A stretch of 64,000 nt of DNA from Medicago truncatula (GCF_003473485.1 NC_053043.1:40710576-40774575); one strand, 5' to 3'; shown: positions 23,707 through 35,421, counted from the first letter of the stretch. Translations and numbers: made by a program. The notes: generated by a model not told the origin, from the letters alone.

Positions 23707-25352
23707 ATGGCTAGTTCTAACAAGAAGTTTGAGGTGATTTTAGATGATCAAACTCCAAATAAATGGTGTGTTTCATTAGGAGATGAAACTTTCAAAAGAT
23801 TCTTCAGCATGACTAATCCAACAGTTCACAAGGTTTTTGGTGATGGATCACTTTTTAGTCCAATGTTGTTTGGGAAATTCTTTGATCCTTCTGATGCATT
23901 TCCTCTATGGGAGTTTGAGCCAGATGTTTTATTATCTCATGTAAGAAGTTCCAACCAAACCACTGTGGATTGGCATCACACAGATGAAGGCTGTATGTTA
24001 AAAGCTGAAATACCAGGTAACAAATATTACAATGCATTTATTTTTCATATTTTCTGATTTAATTTTCACTTAACCTAATAAAATAAGAGAAATAAAAGTT
24101 TTTTTTTTGGGAAAGAAATAAAAGTTGAAACCATTCATCTGTGTGATGTTAAATGTTAATCATCACACAGATGAAGGCTATATGAAAATTGAACATGTTT
24201 TCAGAAAGTAAACAAGCCCTTAACTTCACATTTTCAATTTCTCACTTCACATACTCTATGTAAACTGAACTTGTGCTAAACAAAACTGAAATGATGAAAC
24301 TGCATCATCATTTTTAAATCCTGGAAAAATAAAAAGAGTAAGTAAAATATATCTCAAAATTGGAGGAACTATTTATTAAATTTGCAGGCACAAAATTATT
24401 TGAAACAAGGGAGAAGACATCAAGTTTTCTTTACTAGATGTTATTATTACATATATAGTGAATCTTTCAATAGAACCGTAGAAGTGCATGAGGCAAAGTT
24501 TAGCTAGTATGTTTGGATAAGAAAATTTGAGGTAATGTAATTTCAGAGGATAATTCATATGTTTCAATATGGATTATTACTTTGTTTTGATAATAAATTT
24601 GGAGAATTTTCAAAATAAAGAGATTTTATGAGGTTTTGTGAACACGAAATTTAGAGAATTTCAAATACCACCTAAAACCTAAGAATTTGAATTTCCTTAT
24701 CATAGGGACATGGTATTATGGGGTGCCGAAATCCCACATGGAATAGTATGAGATATTTGCTGGAAGTAGCTTGGTAATTCCCCCTTAATAGCTAGTTTTT
24801 AAAGGAGTGTTCCCCATGCCGATGACTCAGAAATGGCTATACCTATGAAGGGGCTGGCCAAAAATGCCTGAGTAAAGCATCGTAGAGTATCGTGCTAACA
24901 GAGATTAGTCCTTAACAAGTGCCCTTTCCGTATTTAAAAACTTGCACACATGTCCCTATTTGATTTTTCAAATTTTACAGATTGATGATCCCTATAATTG
25001 TGGTTAGAATTCTCAATTTCCTAGTATTTTCAATTGCCTCATCCAAACACTCTCTTAGTGGAAATTTCTGTGACACCAGTTATTTTTCAAAGCAGGAACC
25101 GGGAAAAACAACATTCAGGTCCATGTTGATAAAGGGAAGGTGGTGGAAATCAGTGGACAGTGGAGGCAGCAAAGAGACTCAAAGACAAATGATTGGAGGT
25201 GTGGTCATTGGTGGAAAAATGGATATGTAAGAAGGCTTGAGATGCCAGAGGATGCAGATTGGAAGAATATACAAGCATTCATATATAATGACATATTCTT
25301 AGAAATTAAAATGCCAAAGATCAAAAAGGGTTCTGATCATGCTCAAGGATAA
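23707..25352 (+). CDS. Class VI small heat-shock protein (HSP21.7-like), 2 exons
   Basis: Exons 23707-24016 and 25096-25352 (GT-AG, split codon after Pro) give 188 residues. The protein starts MASSNKKFEVILDDQTPNKW and contains FGDGSLFSPMLFGKFFDP and AFPLWEFEPDVLL, as in Arabidopsis AT5G54660 as I recall it. An alpha-crystallin-type half follows: VDWHHTDEGCMLKAEIPG, then NNIQVHVDKGKVVEISGQW. Such proteins are ATP-independent holdases, here probably cytosolic because no targeting sequence is visible. The longer in-frame N-terminus reaching 23479 is AT-rich leader without family likeness, so the ATG at 23707 was chosen. No consensus heat-shock element was confirmed upstream. Confidence 0.9.
24137..24180. 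repeat. Intronic hairpin copying the end of sHSP exon 1
   Basis: CATCACACAGATGAAGGCT of exon 1 (about 23974-23992) recurs at about 24161-24179 in the intron. Its first 13 bases also occur inverted just before (CATCTGTGTGATG, about 24137-24149), making a stem with a 12-bp loop. Confidence 0.7.
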
Positions 25353-25735
25353 GACGTGGCTTGAGATTCAATTATGCAGAAACAGATTAAAATTGAAAAG
25401 TGAGTTTGTAACCATCTATGCAAATTGATACTAAAAACTTAAGAAAGTTATAACTCTCAAGTATCAATCTAATATCAGTAATTATGAGCATGCCTTGTGA
25501 TGATGTAATATAAAGACGCAAGAAGAAGGTAATAAAAACAAAATTATTGTGTATAAAATTACCTAATGCGCAATTGCCTTTTTAAAAATAGAGTTGTTTA
25601 TCAATTGTTATTTTCATTGGCAGTGATCATCAAAGGACTATTGTGAACTACACTTGTAGTGAGGAGATAGATGGATTCGGATTACCTGCTGGGAAAAAAA
25701 GCATGTATTTACATGTAGTAAACGATTTCAGTCAT
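25334..25735 (+). repeat. Segment duplicated at 32287-32645 (source copy, sHSP 3' end)
   Basis: From GATCATGCTCAAGGATAAGA, which spans the sHSP stop codon, this segment is repeated about 7 kb downstream in the same orientation with small indels. Shared landmarks are GACGTGGCTTGAGATTCAA, ACTCTCAAGTATCAATCTAA, TAATTATGAGCATGCCTTG and the run up to GTAAAC near 25719. It includes the last four codons and the 3' flank of the sHSP gene. Confidence 0.85.
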
Positions 25736-25743
25736 AAATATAC

Positions 25744-26114
25744 CTTATAAAGGTATGCCGTGCAGCATGTGCATCTACGAATACAGAATCAAGAAATGCC
25801 CTAATTGATCGTAGTACATTTTTCTGCACATCAATGTTGATGCGCTGCCACTTCCGTCTATTTGTCTTCTCATCAAAACGTCTGTCAAAATTTACAAAAA
25901 AACAAAATAAATACAGGAACAACCTACAGAAAAAGGATGTAATGCAAAGAAAAAGGCATGATTGAATAGAGAGGAAATAAATAAAAGAATGAATTAGGGG
26001 GAGAGGAAGAGAGAAACCTGGTGCCAAGGTTTAAGGCGTAGCAAAGATGGAGATGTAGGGTGAGGATATGCAAACTCATGCGCCAATCGTTTTCTTTTTC
26101 TCTTGTCGAATTTG
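25744..26114 (-). pseudogene. Two exon-like blocks of an unrecognised protein
   Basis: On the minus strand 26114-26018 reads in one frame as KRLAHEFAYPHP and LRLKPWHQ, bounded by TGACAG before and GTTTCT after. Next, 25881-25744 reads RFDEKTNRRKWQRINIDVQK, followed by LRSIRAFLDSVFVDAHAARH, bounded by TTTTGACAG and GTATAT. The content looks like real, partly helical protein sequence, but the phases of the two blocks do not join without a stop, and I see no start or end. I read it as an orphan remnant of a gene I do not recognise. A live gene with a further unseen exon cannot be excluded. Confidence 0.4.
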
Positions 26115-26369
26115 CTGTCAAATGAATCATAATAACGTTGTAACTATAGCCATTTTTTTTACGACCGACTGAGAGAGATAGTGGAAGTTGAGAATCAAGA
26201 AGAAATTGTATGTGTAGTTGATAATGTATCCAACTCTTTGAAATCACAAGAATTGTATTTTCCTACTGTACACATAGTCACATAGTAAAACAGTCTAATA
26301 AAATTTGAGTTGGAAAGGCTCAGATAGGATCATTGTGACCCCTTATTCCCAATAATCTTAGTCAAATAG

Positions 26370-28727
26370 TCACCATAAATCATTACATGAACAATTTCCA
26401 TTTTTGAAGTGATGAAACCTGAAGGAGTCTCTGACAACAATCATCACATCAACAACCTTAGCCATATACTTAATGGCATTGTGACAATCACCACATATTC
26501 TCAAATTCTTAAAAACTCGTATCGTCGACTGCCCATTCAAATTAAGTATCCCAAATGCAACGGCAAGCTTCTCACTATGCTTACAAAGACTCTCAACTTT
26601 TTCCTCTTGATCAATATCATGCAGAACATTATCAGTGTCGCTTATATCCAGCCGCTTTTATTTTCTCAACCAACTCATCTAAAAAGTTATAGATTTTAGG
26701 GTTAATAGGTCTTTACCCCCTGTAATATAGGTCATTTCCGGTTTTCCCCCCTGTAAAATATTTTTTTTGATTTACCCCCCTGTAATTATTTTTTGTTTTG
26801 ATTTACCCCCCTAATAGGCCAAACAAAAATGAAAAATTCTTAAAAAAAAAAATAAAATTGGTTTTTGTTTGGCCTATTAGGGGGGTAAATCAAAACAAAA
26901 AAAAAATTACAGGGGGGTAAATCAAAAAAAATATTTTACAGGGGGAAAACCGGAAATGACCTATATTACAGGGGGGTAAAGACCTATTAACCCTAGATTT
27001 TATCATTCTCCATATTACTTTTGTCTCCAGCAACAAAGTTGTGAACTCTATTTCCCACATGAAGCCAACTACATCCTGGAGTTTTTGTAATTCCACTCTC
27101 TTTCATAAACATTCTGATTTTTGAAGCTTCACTCCATAATTTGGCAGTAACAAGAATGTTGCATAAAGCAACATAGTCTCTAGACCTGCTTGGCTCAATC
27201 TCAAATAGTTTCTTAGCTGAAATTTTTGCCAACTCCACATTCTTATAAACCCTACAACCAGCAAGGAGTGATTTCCAAGCACCAGCAGTTGGTCCCATAG
27301 GCATTCTTTGTATAAACTCATATGCTTCATTGAGGCGACCAGCACGGCTATAGATATCGACCACACATGAATAATGTATAGCATTAGGTTCAACAAGATG
27401 ATCCTTACTCATTGAATTGAATATCTGGACTCCTTCCTCTACCAGCCTTGAATGGCTACAGCTAGATAGAACACAAATAAAAGTAACAGAATCGGGCTTG
27501 ACCATTGATAGTAGCATCTTCTCAAAGAGAAAGAGTGCTTCTTTTCCATTCCCGTGCATCGCATTTGCATTGATCATTGTGGTCCAAGCAACAACATCTT
27601 TTATAGCAATCATATCGAAGACATTCCTTGAAAAACTCAAATCACCGCATTTGGCATACATATAGAGTGTTTGTGCATGTCAAGTACCAAACTTTCCAAT
27701 GCCTGAAGACATAGTAGTGTATCTCCTTGCACATTCTCAAGCTTTCTGAAAGATAACAAGCTTGTAAGATACTACTAATTGTTATTTCATTGGGTTTAAA
27801 TCCCATATTTTGCATCTTCCTAAGCATCTCCATTGCCTCTTCTATTCACCTGTTCTCCATGCATCCACCAATAACAATGCTCCAGGTAACTTCATTTGTT
27901 TCGACTCCATCTCTACACATCTGAGAAAAAAGGGAAAGACCCTTCTCGTATTCTTTGTTTGTGAAGTATGTCAAAACTCCACTCCATGACACAACATCTC
28001 GATGAGGCATCAAATCAAATATTGCATGAGCTTCTCTTACACATAAACATTTTGCATACAAGTTCACAAGGGCATTGCAAACAAACACATTTTCCACCAT
28101 CCCGTTTCTCACCGCAAATCCATGAATAGCTTTACCTGATTTCAAATCTTTCAAATCGGCGCACGCAGGCAAGATGCTAGACACAGTCACTGGATCCAGC
28201 TTCACCCCATTCCATCCCATTTCATGAAAAACATTTAGACCCTTCTGAGGAAATCCACAATCGACATAGCACGAGGACAACGAGGTTCAAGAAACCACAT
28301 CTCTAACAACCATATCATCAAAAACACGTCTTTCACCCTCAACGCATTTACATTTACCATATGCATGAATCAATGCATTGCCAACGAAAACATTAAACAT
28401 CGCCCCACACCGAGTTGCGTCATTGTGAAGTTCCTTGACATTCAAGGCATCACGAGAAGCAGCACAAGCCTTGGCTACAGCCATAAACACAGGTATGTCG
28501 AGTTTGATCCCACGTTCCCGCAACGAAGTACAGATGTTAATGGCCTCATTTAGAAGACCATGAGTGGTTAAAGCTGAAATAAGAGTTGAAGAAGTAGTGG
28601 GGTCTGGTTGAGGAATATTATCAAACAGTTGGCGGGCACGCTTGAAATTTCGCACGTCCAAAGCTTCCTTGAGGAGTTTAAGACTAAGGTGAGAAGGGAG
28701 GTTGGTAGAGAGAGATGGAGACACCAT
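26370..28727 (-). pseudogene. PPR-DYW gene, dead (two stops, frameshift, MITE insertion)
   Basis: Start at 28727 (MVSPSLSTNLPSHLSLKLLK). The frame runs through pentatricopeptide repeats (FVGNALIHAYGKC, DVVSW, FVCNALVNLYAKC), E motifs (GAWKSLLAGCRVYKNVELA) and a C-terminal DYW-type deaminase region with HSEKLAVAFGIL and NLRICGDCHNAIKYM, ending CSCNDLW at 26370. Intact members are organelle RNA editing factors. Defects: a TGA at 28287-28289 where TGG is expected after DVVS, a TGA at 27846-27848 after MENR, a frameshift near 27660 before MYAKCGD, and the MITE at 26699-26993. It has no introns, which is normal for the family. The terminal triplet DLW instead of DYW is also unusual. Confidence 0.9.
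26699..26993. mobile_element. Foldback Mutator-type MITE inside the PPR gene, 295 bp
   Basis: Nearly the whole element is an inverted repeat. Arms of roughly 120 bp start GGGTTAATAGGTCTTTACCC on the left and end in its complement on the right, around a short AT-rich loop. A perfect 9-bp target-site duplication TAGATTTTA lies at 26690-26698 and 26994-27002. Repeated G or C runs (TTACCCCCCTGTAA) mark the arms. Arm identity is high, so it looks young. Confidence 0.9.
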
Positions 28728-29078
28728 TGCTTCACTGGAATGATGAAGATAGCTGATTCAAGGTGTATCTTTGAAGGGAAATACATTTTCAAAAACTTGT
28801 GTTGTTTGAATGAAAAATGCTGTGTTTTGCGAATCATCTATCGTGCAAAACCCACTAAATACCATGGTGGATCGATATAGGCATTTGTGAGTGTTGTTTG
28901 ATTTTCTTCGATTTGAGTTATGTCTAAATGACAGATTTGGAATTTGTTCAAAGGGTTCTGGGTTTTTAGTTGTATTTCATGAAGAAGAGAAGAAGATTAA
29001 AGTTCTTCTGATTTATTGGCAATGAGAGAGAGATGAGGAATTCTTTCATGGTCACAAGACCAAAATCAATAATATTTT

Positions 29079-30425
29079 AGAATTGTTGTTCCCACAATTG
29101 ATAAGGATATGGCACACAATTTCTAATTCTTCGGCAGTTAACTGCCGAGGAATTAGAAATTCGGTTCAGTTAACTGCCGAGGAAAACTTCGGTAGTTAAT
29201 TGTCGAGGATCTTCTGCTACAAATCTAGAAGCTCTCTCATCCATTATTCATCTCATCTTCTTCAAATTTCTCTCACAAATCTCTCTACAAAACACAATCA
29301 AATCCAACCAAATTTATTCAACAAAATCACAAATAAGTAATTATAATGATATTAACTTACATTTTAGTTGTTATAAATGTTTTTATTTTTTAGTTTTTGA
29401 GTAAATTTATTATTTTTTAGTTTTTGACTAGATTTATATGTTATAATTAATTTTTAGGGTGGATGTTAGTTGATTAATGTTGTTAAAATATTTGCATGAT
29501 GTTTATGTTATAATTTAAAATTTTAGGGTTTTTTTTTTTTTTTATTTTAGTTTTTAATTAGATTTACATGTTATAAATCATTTTTAGATTAGATGTTAGT
29601 TGATTAATGTTATATTATATGATTAAACATAAGTTGAATGATTTATGTTATATTATATGATTAATTTTTTTATTTTAGTAAGAGTATATGATTTATAATT
29701 TTAGGGTTATTTTTATGAATTTTAGAGTCTATGTATAATGTGCACATCAAGTGTTTGATGAAATGTTTGAAAGAGTTTTTCATTGATTGTTTTTAATTTC
29801 TTATTGTGTAGATTTGAAACAATGGTCGGGTGGATCGACGTTCATGCGCAATTCAACGGCGGAGAACCTCAGAGGTTGAAGGTTCGGTGCATTGGTGTAA
29901 CGTTAAGAGGTCTCAAGGATCAACTTACTGAATTCAACCAAGGAGTCAACCCCAGAGACACAAGGAGGTGGAACACCTTCGGTATAAACGTCCAACGCTC
30001 AACGAGGGGAGAGTTTCATTCACTTGGGTGGAATTAACAAACGACGAAAACGTGACGAGCATGTTTTGGGAGCACAGCATGTTCCACCGCAAAAAAAAAA
30101 AAAAAAAAAAAACAATTCAACCGCAAAACAACAATGTAATAAAATTAAAAAAACTTACTTGTTTTTGTTATTGAAATTGGCTTGGAATGGCTTGAAATAG
30201 CTCAAAATCGCACCTTGGAGATCAAAAAATGTAACAATGGAGTTTAGGAAACTCCTATGTCTGTTTTGTTCTTATAACATTTTTCTCGGCAGTTAACTCC
30301 CGATGTTTTCCTCAGCAGTTAACTGCAGCCGGATTTTTAATTTCTCGGCAGTTACCTGCCGAGGGGGCAAAAAAGTAAATTACTAGTGTGGCACAGCCTT
30401 ATCAAATGTGGGAACATCAATTCTC
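29079..30425 (+). mobile_element. Mutator-like element, deleted, with transposase N-terminus and TTAA palindromes
   Basis: Inverted ends: AGAATTGTTGTTCCCACA on the left, AGAATTGATGTTCCCACA read inward from the right; both continue TTGATAAGG. Flanks ATAATATTTT (29069-29078) and ATAATGTTTT (30426-30435) form a likely 10-bp duplication with one mismatch. Near 29822 a frame opens MVGWIDVHAQFNGGEPQRL, then LRGLKDQLTEFNQG, and goes on in the next frame as FTWVELTNDENV, then MFWEHSMF. This resembles the N-terminus of plant MULE transposases; catalytic core, SWIM domain and C-terminus are absent. The subterminal zones carry copies of CGGCAGTTAACTGCCG (perfect at 29132-29147, variants near 29170, 29193, 30289, 30313, 30346). 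Confidence 0.8.
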
Positions 30426-30693
30426 ATAATGTTTTGATACACAGATAAAAAGATTTTTCCTCAAAATATTAAATTATATTTTTTTTTATCAATTTTCTCA
30501 TTATTATTAAACTAAGGAAATAAAAAATTGTAAGATAATAAATTTGCATTGTATTCAACAATATTTTAACCATTATCCTAAGCCATTTATTTTTCACTAC
30601 TCCATGTAGGGCCCACAACATTGATGTAATTGAATGGTATTCATGATCACTACACACTCTCCATTGGAAATTTCACCGGAGGGGATCTGCACC

Positions 30694-31602
30694 TAGGAGT
30701 GGGAATGAGCCGGACCGAGCCGGGCTTTGCTTAAATAGGCTAGGTCTAGTTGAAAGTTAAGGCCTAAGCCTTGAGCTTTTACTTGTCAAAGACTTTATTT
30801 TAAGTCTGGCCTGACCTTTTTAAAAGCCTGACCTGGACTATTAGCCTGTCTAAAAGTTTAGTTTGTGTTACGAATTTCAAAGAGAGTATGTTCATAAAAA
30901 AAAAAATCCCTTTCAATTTATGCAACATACTTAATATAGAGACAAATTAAACTAATAAATCACAATTGTAAAATTTATAGATGGATATAAACTAATTAAA
31001 TAACCACGAGTCTTAAATGATATCTTAACAAGCTTCCAAACATTATGAAACTGAAAACAAAATCAACAATTCAACAAATAAAAATGCATAAAATTTTGAA
31101 TGTGATAACAAAATCAGCGACCAACAAAAATGCATCAACTCTTCAAGGTGATCTACTCATGTGCTTCTTTTTAGCAACCAACAAAAATGCATCAAATCTT
31201 CAAGGTGATCTCCTAATGTGCATCCTCCACCTTCAAAAATAAAGTTATTTATTATTAAACTGCATACTTTAAATATGATGTAAATCTTCAAGTTGATTAG
31301 CTTCCGTAGCCCCTGTGAGCTTTTTTTAGCATGCAAATATCAGAATGCCTTATCAAGTGACTGTATGATCTCAACTCTTATGAATTCCTCTAGTTATTTA
31401 TTATAATAGATTGAACAAAGTTGACAGGATTTTACTTCAATTCATAGGCTTTTTTATAAGCCTAAGTTCGGCCTATTTAAATTAATAGGCTTTTTAAAAA
31501 GCTCAAGTTTGACTTATTTATTAATCGAGCTAGGTCGAGCCGGGCTTTTAGTAGGCCGAGCCATAGGCCCCTGACGGGCGGTCTGGCCTATTCCCACCCC
31601 TA
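30694..31602. mobile_element. Non-autonomous hAT element, 0.9 kb
   Basis: Inverted ends TAGGAGTGGGAAT and, from the right, TAGGGGTGGGAAT, with GAGCC-rich subterminal repeats (GGGCTTTGC, GGGCTTTTAG, CCGAGCC). The 8-bp flanks TCTGCACC (30686-30693) and TCAGCACC (31603-31610) differ at one base. It contains a tandem repeat of about 57 bp at 31121-31235 (ACCAACAAAAATGCATCAA twice). The short frame at 31045 is made of this repeat and is not a gene. Confidence 0.8.
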
Positions 31603-32286
31603 TCAGCACCCATTATCCTATGCAGTTTTTCTATTTTCACTCTCTTAACCAATGCCTTAAGACTTTCATCGAATCTCTTATAGAGTTCTCTCTAAAATCT
31701 CCATGTAACCTCATTGTAATTTCACCGGAGAACTACCTCTTTCATTAACTAGAATAGTCTTGCCGTATTAGAAAACTTGTTGTACACATTACGTTGATTG
31801 AATATACATTGAATCAATATACACTATATTACCTTTTTTTTTTTAGCAACAGCAACCGCAAGATATTTGAATCCAATTTGGAAAATGCTTCTGCGTCTTT
31901 CTTTAGCAAGAAATGATTACTGTAACAAAAAAAGAAGAAGCAATTTTCACAAATAATATAGTGTTTTAGACCTCTTCTACTTCTGTCAATATAAAAACCT
32001 CTCCTTCTGTTCTAATATTTGAAAGAAGAAAAAAATAAAAAAGGAATTAAAAAAGTTGGAGTAAATTAACTTGAACAAATTTAACTCATCAAACAAAACA
32101 CTAAAGGGAAATTTTAGATTCAGATGAATTTCAAGTTACAAAGCCATGGATTTGAGAATTGAAATAAAATTAAGAGAATCAAAAGTAAATTACACGGTGG
32201 AATTGGAAGATTAAGGGGAAGTAGAGGTAGACTCATAAACAGGAGAATAATGGTTTTCGAAGGAAGCACATTGCAGCAGCTTATGA

Positions 32287-32645
32287 TCATCATGCTCAAG
32301 GATAAGACGTGGCTTGAGATTCAACTATGAAGAAACAAATTAAAATTGAAAAGTGATTTTGTAACCATCTATGCAATTAAATTGATACTAAACACTTGAG
32401 AAAGTTATAACTCTCAAGTATCAATCTAATATCAGTAATTATGAGCATGCCTTGTGATGATGTAAATTTTTATTTTTTTAAAAGAAAAGCTGTTTATCAA
32501 TTGCTATTTAGATTGACAATGATTATCAAAGAACAAAGCAAAGGACTATCGTGGACTACACCTGCAGTGAGAAGACAGATGGATCTGGATTATTTGCTCG
32601 AAAAAAAGTGTTTACATGCGGTAAACATTCTCGATCATTAATATG
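32287..32645 (+). repeat. Second copy of the sHSP 3'-flank segment
   Basis: It begins at GATCATCATGCTCAAGGATAAG, an imperfect match to the last sHSP codons and stop, and follows 25334-25735 to about GTAAACATTC. It has extra bases relative to the source (for example ACAAAGCAA near 32533) and lacks others. The rest of the sHSP gene is not copied, so this is a pseudo-fragment; the short frame at 32441 in it is not a gene. Confidence 0.82.
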
Positions 32646-33975
32646 GGTTCGGACGACTTAAATTACACAATAATAAAATTAGCTTTAAATGATCTCGAAC
32701 ATTTATTTGAGATGGGTGATATTAAAAACTATGTGATGCGGCAAGGGCAGCAAATCCAAATACAATTATATATGCAACATCATGTCTATAATCTTGATCT
32801 CCATCCTCTTCCAATCATAAACTTCTATTGAGAGTTTAAGTTTTGAGAGATTTTATGGAAATTAAAGAAGTTCAACATATCACTTATAAAAGGTCCATGA
32901 CTACAACTAGACCATGAAATCGAAGTTAATGATTGCAACCACAATTTAAAACCTTTATCTATAAATTCACTAGAAATTAAGTGGGTCTTGTTTCTTTCTA
33001 TGGAAACTGAAATTGAATGGTATCATCTAAAAAAAAAATACATTTAATTAACAACACTAATTTCTGGTAAGATTTGGAGAAATAAATATATAGGTTGGTC
33101 CCATGCTATGAGTGGACAAAAAATTTAATGTTGCAATGGATGTTACGTGAACAATTGTTTACATAATGAAAAGGAGATAAAATAGATGAAGTGTTTGCGC
33201 TTCTGATTCTTAAAGTCCAATAACGTTAGCCAAGAATACTCAATTTAGATACATTTTTCAGATGATATTCATGTTTGGGCGGTTGTAAATATTTATTGTT
33301 TGCTAAATGTGAGTCTCGTAACATTTAAGGGAAATATGATTACACAGCTAGCTATTATACTTAGATAAGTTTGTCAAGAATTAGTTTATGAATGATATAA
33401 GTATTAGAAGCAATGTTTTAAAAAATAGAGCGGATACTATACGGCGAACCAAACAAACCTGTTAAACCGTAATTCAAACCATTCAACCCTAATTTGATGT
33501 GATTCACCCTGACAAGTTCACGATTCAACGGATCAAACCAACTATGATATCAAATTTTCCAATGACGGTTTATTACTTGACCCATTTTCACATTACATTC
33601 TACTCCCATCAACACATCTCACCTAAAAGCTAAAATGAGAATAAAGCTTTGTCTTAAACATATATATAGATAGACACTTGTTCAAGAAATCAAAAATGGA
33701 AGGAAGACCAATGTTGCAATTCTTGAGCCTAAAAACAATTAAAACGTTTAATGATATGTGGCCTATGCTACTAGTCGTAGAATCTTTAGGCCAAAAAATA
33801 AGCAAGTCAAATTTGATTCATTAATTCATGAAAATATAATTGACATGTGTGTAAGGCCTTTGGTGTATTATTAATTACCGTGACATAGACAACTCAACCC
33901 GTTTTGTGTAAAACTGGAAAAAATTCACTCACGTAACTGATGCAAGTAAAAAAAGGTTGAAAAATAGAACAAAAA
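32646..33975. other. Gene-free interval
   Basis: No gene supported. ACCACAATTTAAAAC at about 32939 matches one end of the hAT-type MITE at 1761, so a fragment of that family is likely. Near 33420-33550 a stretch rich in AACC repeats may be another decayed hAT end. Confidence 0.4.
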
Positions 33976-34048
33976 TGGAGATGCGGGGTATCGATCCCCG
34001 TACCTCTCGCATGCTAAGCGAGCGCTCTACCATCTGAGCTACATCCCC
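33976..34048 (-). tRNA. tRNA-Ala (anticodon AGC)
   Basis: The 73-nt minus-strand sequence folds as a full cloverleaf. Acceptor stem GGGGATG pairs with CATCTCC and leaves A73. The D stem is GCTC/GAGC, the anticodon stem CTCGC/GCGAG with loop TTAGCAT (anticodon AGC), and the T stem CGGGG/CCCCG with loop ATCGATA. The acceptor has the G3:U70 pair that identifies alanine tRNAs. No intron; CCA is not encoded, as usual for nuclear genes. On the plus strand it is followed by AT-rich DNA. Confidence 0.97.
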
Positions 34049-35409
34049 ATGTTGAAAGTATTCTACAACAATTATATTTATATTTACTTACGATGATACA
34101 AAGATTTCATCTAACAAAATGTGATGTTTTTTTGGTTGTGGGTGAATTAATGTGATGTGTATGTTCGTATAAAATGTCATTAAAATTAAATGACTCGTTA
34201 TAATCGTTAATTAGAATAACAGTTCATGGTTAATTTTAGATTTTTGGGTGAAAATTATCAAATGAGTACTTTTTAAAGGACAAAACTTAAATGTATTTTT
34301 CTAGGTGTTTTTTATGTGGTTCTTCAAATAAAATACTCATAACTACCATATGAAAATACATTTAAAAAAATGCACATAATTTTTTTTTTTAAATATGAAA
34401 AAAAGTTTAAATAAATTTGATGTTGGAGTTTCACTATGGCCAAAATAAAGTTCAAAAACTAAGAGAGTGATGTTATAAACTATCCAACAAAAAGAGATCT
34501 TCACACTCATGTGTAATTTAAATTCAAATGCTTGTGGGATTTAGTTGAATTTTTTTATCATACATTGGCTCATAGGAGATGTGAAGATATTAGTTTTAAT
34601 TAGTAATTAGCAATTTGTAATACATTAAGAGAGAGTGAACGGTTAAACTAAAAAATTAGAATGCCTTTTTCTTTTTCTTTCTAAAAGTCTTCTTTTTACA
34701 AGATTTTTTTTCTTTCTAAAAGTTAAAATTGAGAAATATCATACATAGGCCAATCATTAAATGGCAGAATGGAATGAAAGTAAAAAAACAATTATAAACA
34801 TAGAATTTCATAATCATAATAGTGGTATACTGTATTAATATTATCCTGCAGGTTTTCTAGACCATTTTCTAAACTAAGCAGGCTAAAACATTGACCGAGG
34901 ATAATTTGTTCCAACTTTTATTTATTTTAATTGTAATACTAAGGTACTAGATTTCAGAATATTTGTTCATTCAAGACATGACACGTGGAGAAACCACTAC
35001 TGTGCACATGTTTGATTTTGAAGGTCTAAATATAAACAAATAATAATTGTGCTTGACCATATACTGTATTGAATTATTCTACTCATTTTGTCTCATACTA
35101 CATTGGATTCGTTAAACTATAAGGGTGCAATTTGGAAGTGCATACAGGCCACATCAAACAAATAATGCTCCATGCCTCTCCATCATTCACAAACCAACAA
35201 ATTGAAAAGAACTATCTTTAATCATGTAAGCACTTATTTGTTTTTAATAACTTTGTTTAATACACCCAAATGATGATTACAATGTCATCAATTTTGTGTA
35301 ATTTGTAAAGTAGCAGCTCATTAGGTCCACTTATCAGATGAGGCCACTAAAGTTTCAATGCATGTACGTTTTAAATTTAAATTGATGGTTAGTTTGTCGA
35401 AATCAAGGT
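34049..35409. other. Gene-free interval
   Basis: AT-rich DNA with no supported coding frame or repeat family. Confidence 0.5.
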
Positions 35410-35421
35410 GTCAATGTGATT

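Noticed and set aside
29131-30365. Repeated palindromes that at first look like a CRISPR-like array
   Set aside because: Plant nuclear DNA, irregular spacing, copies vary, and they lie symmetrically in the ends of a Mutator-like element.
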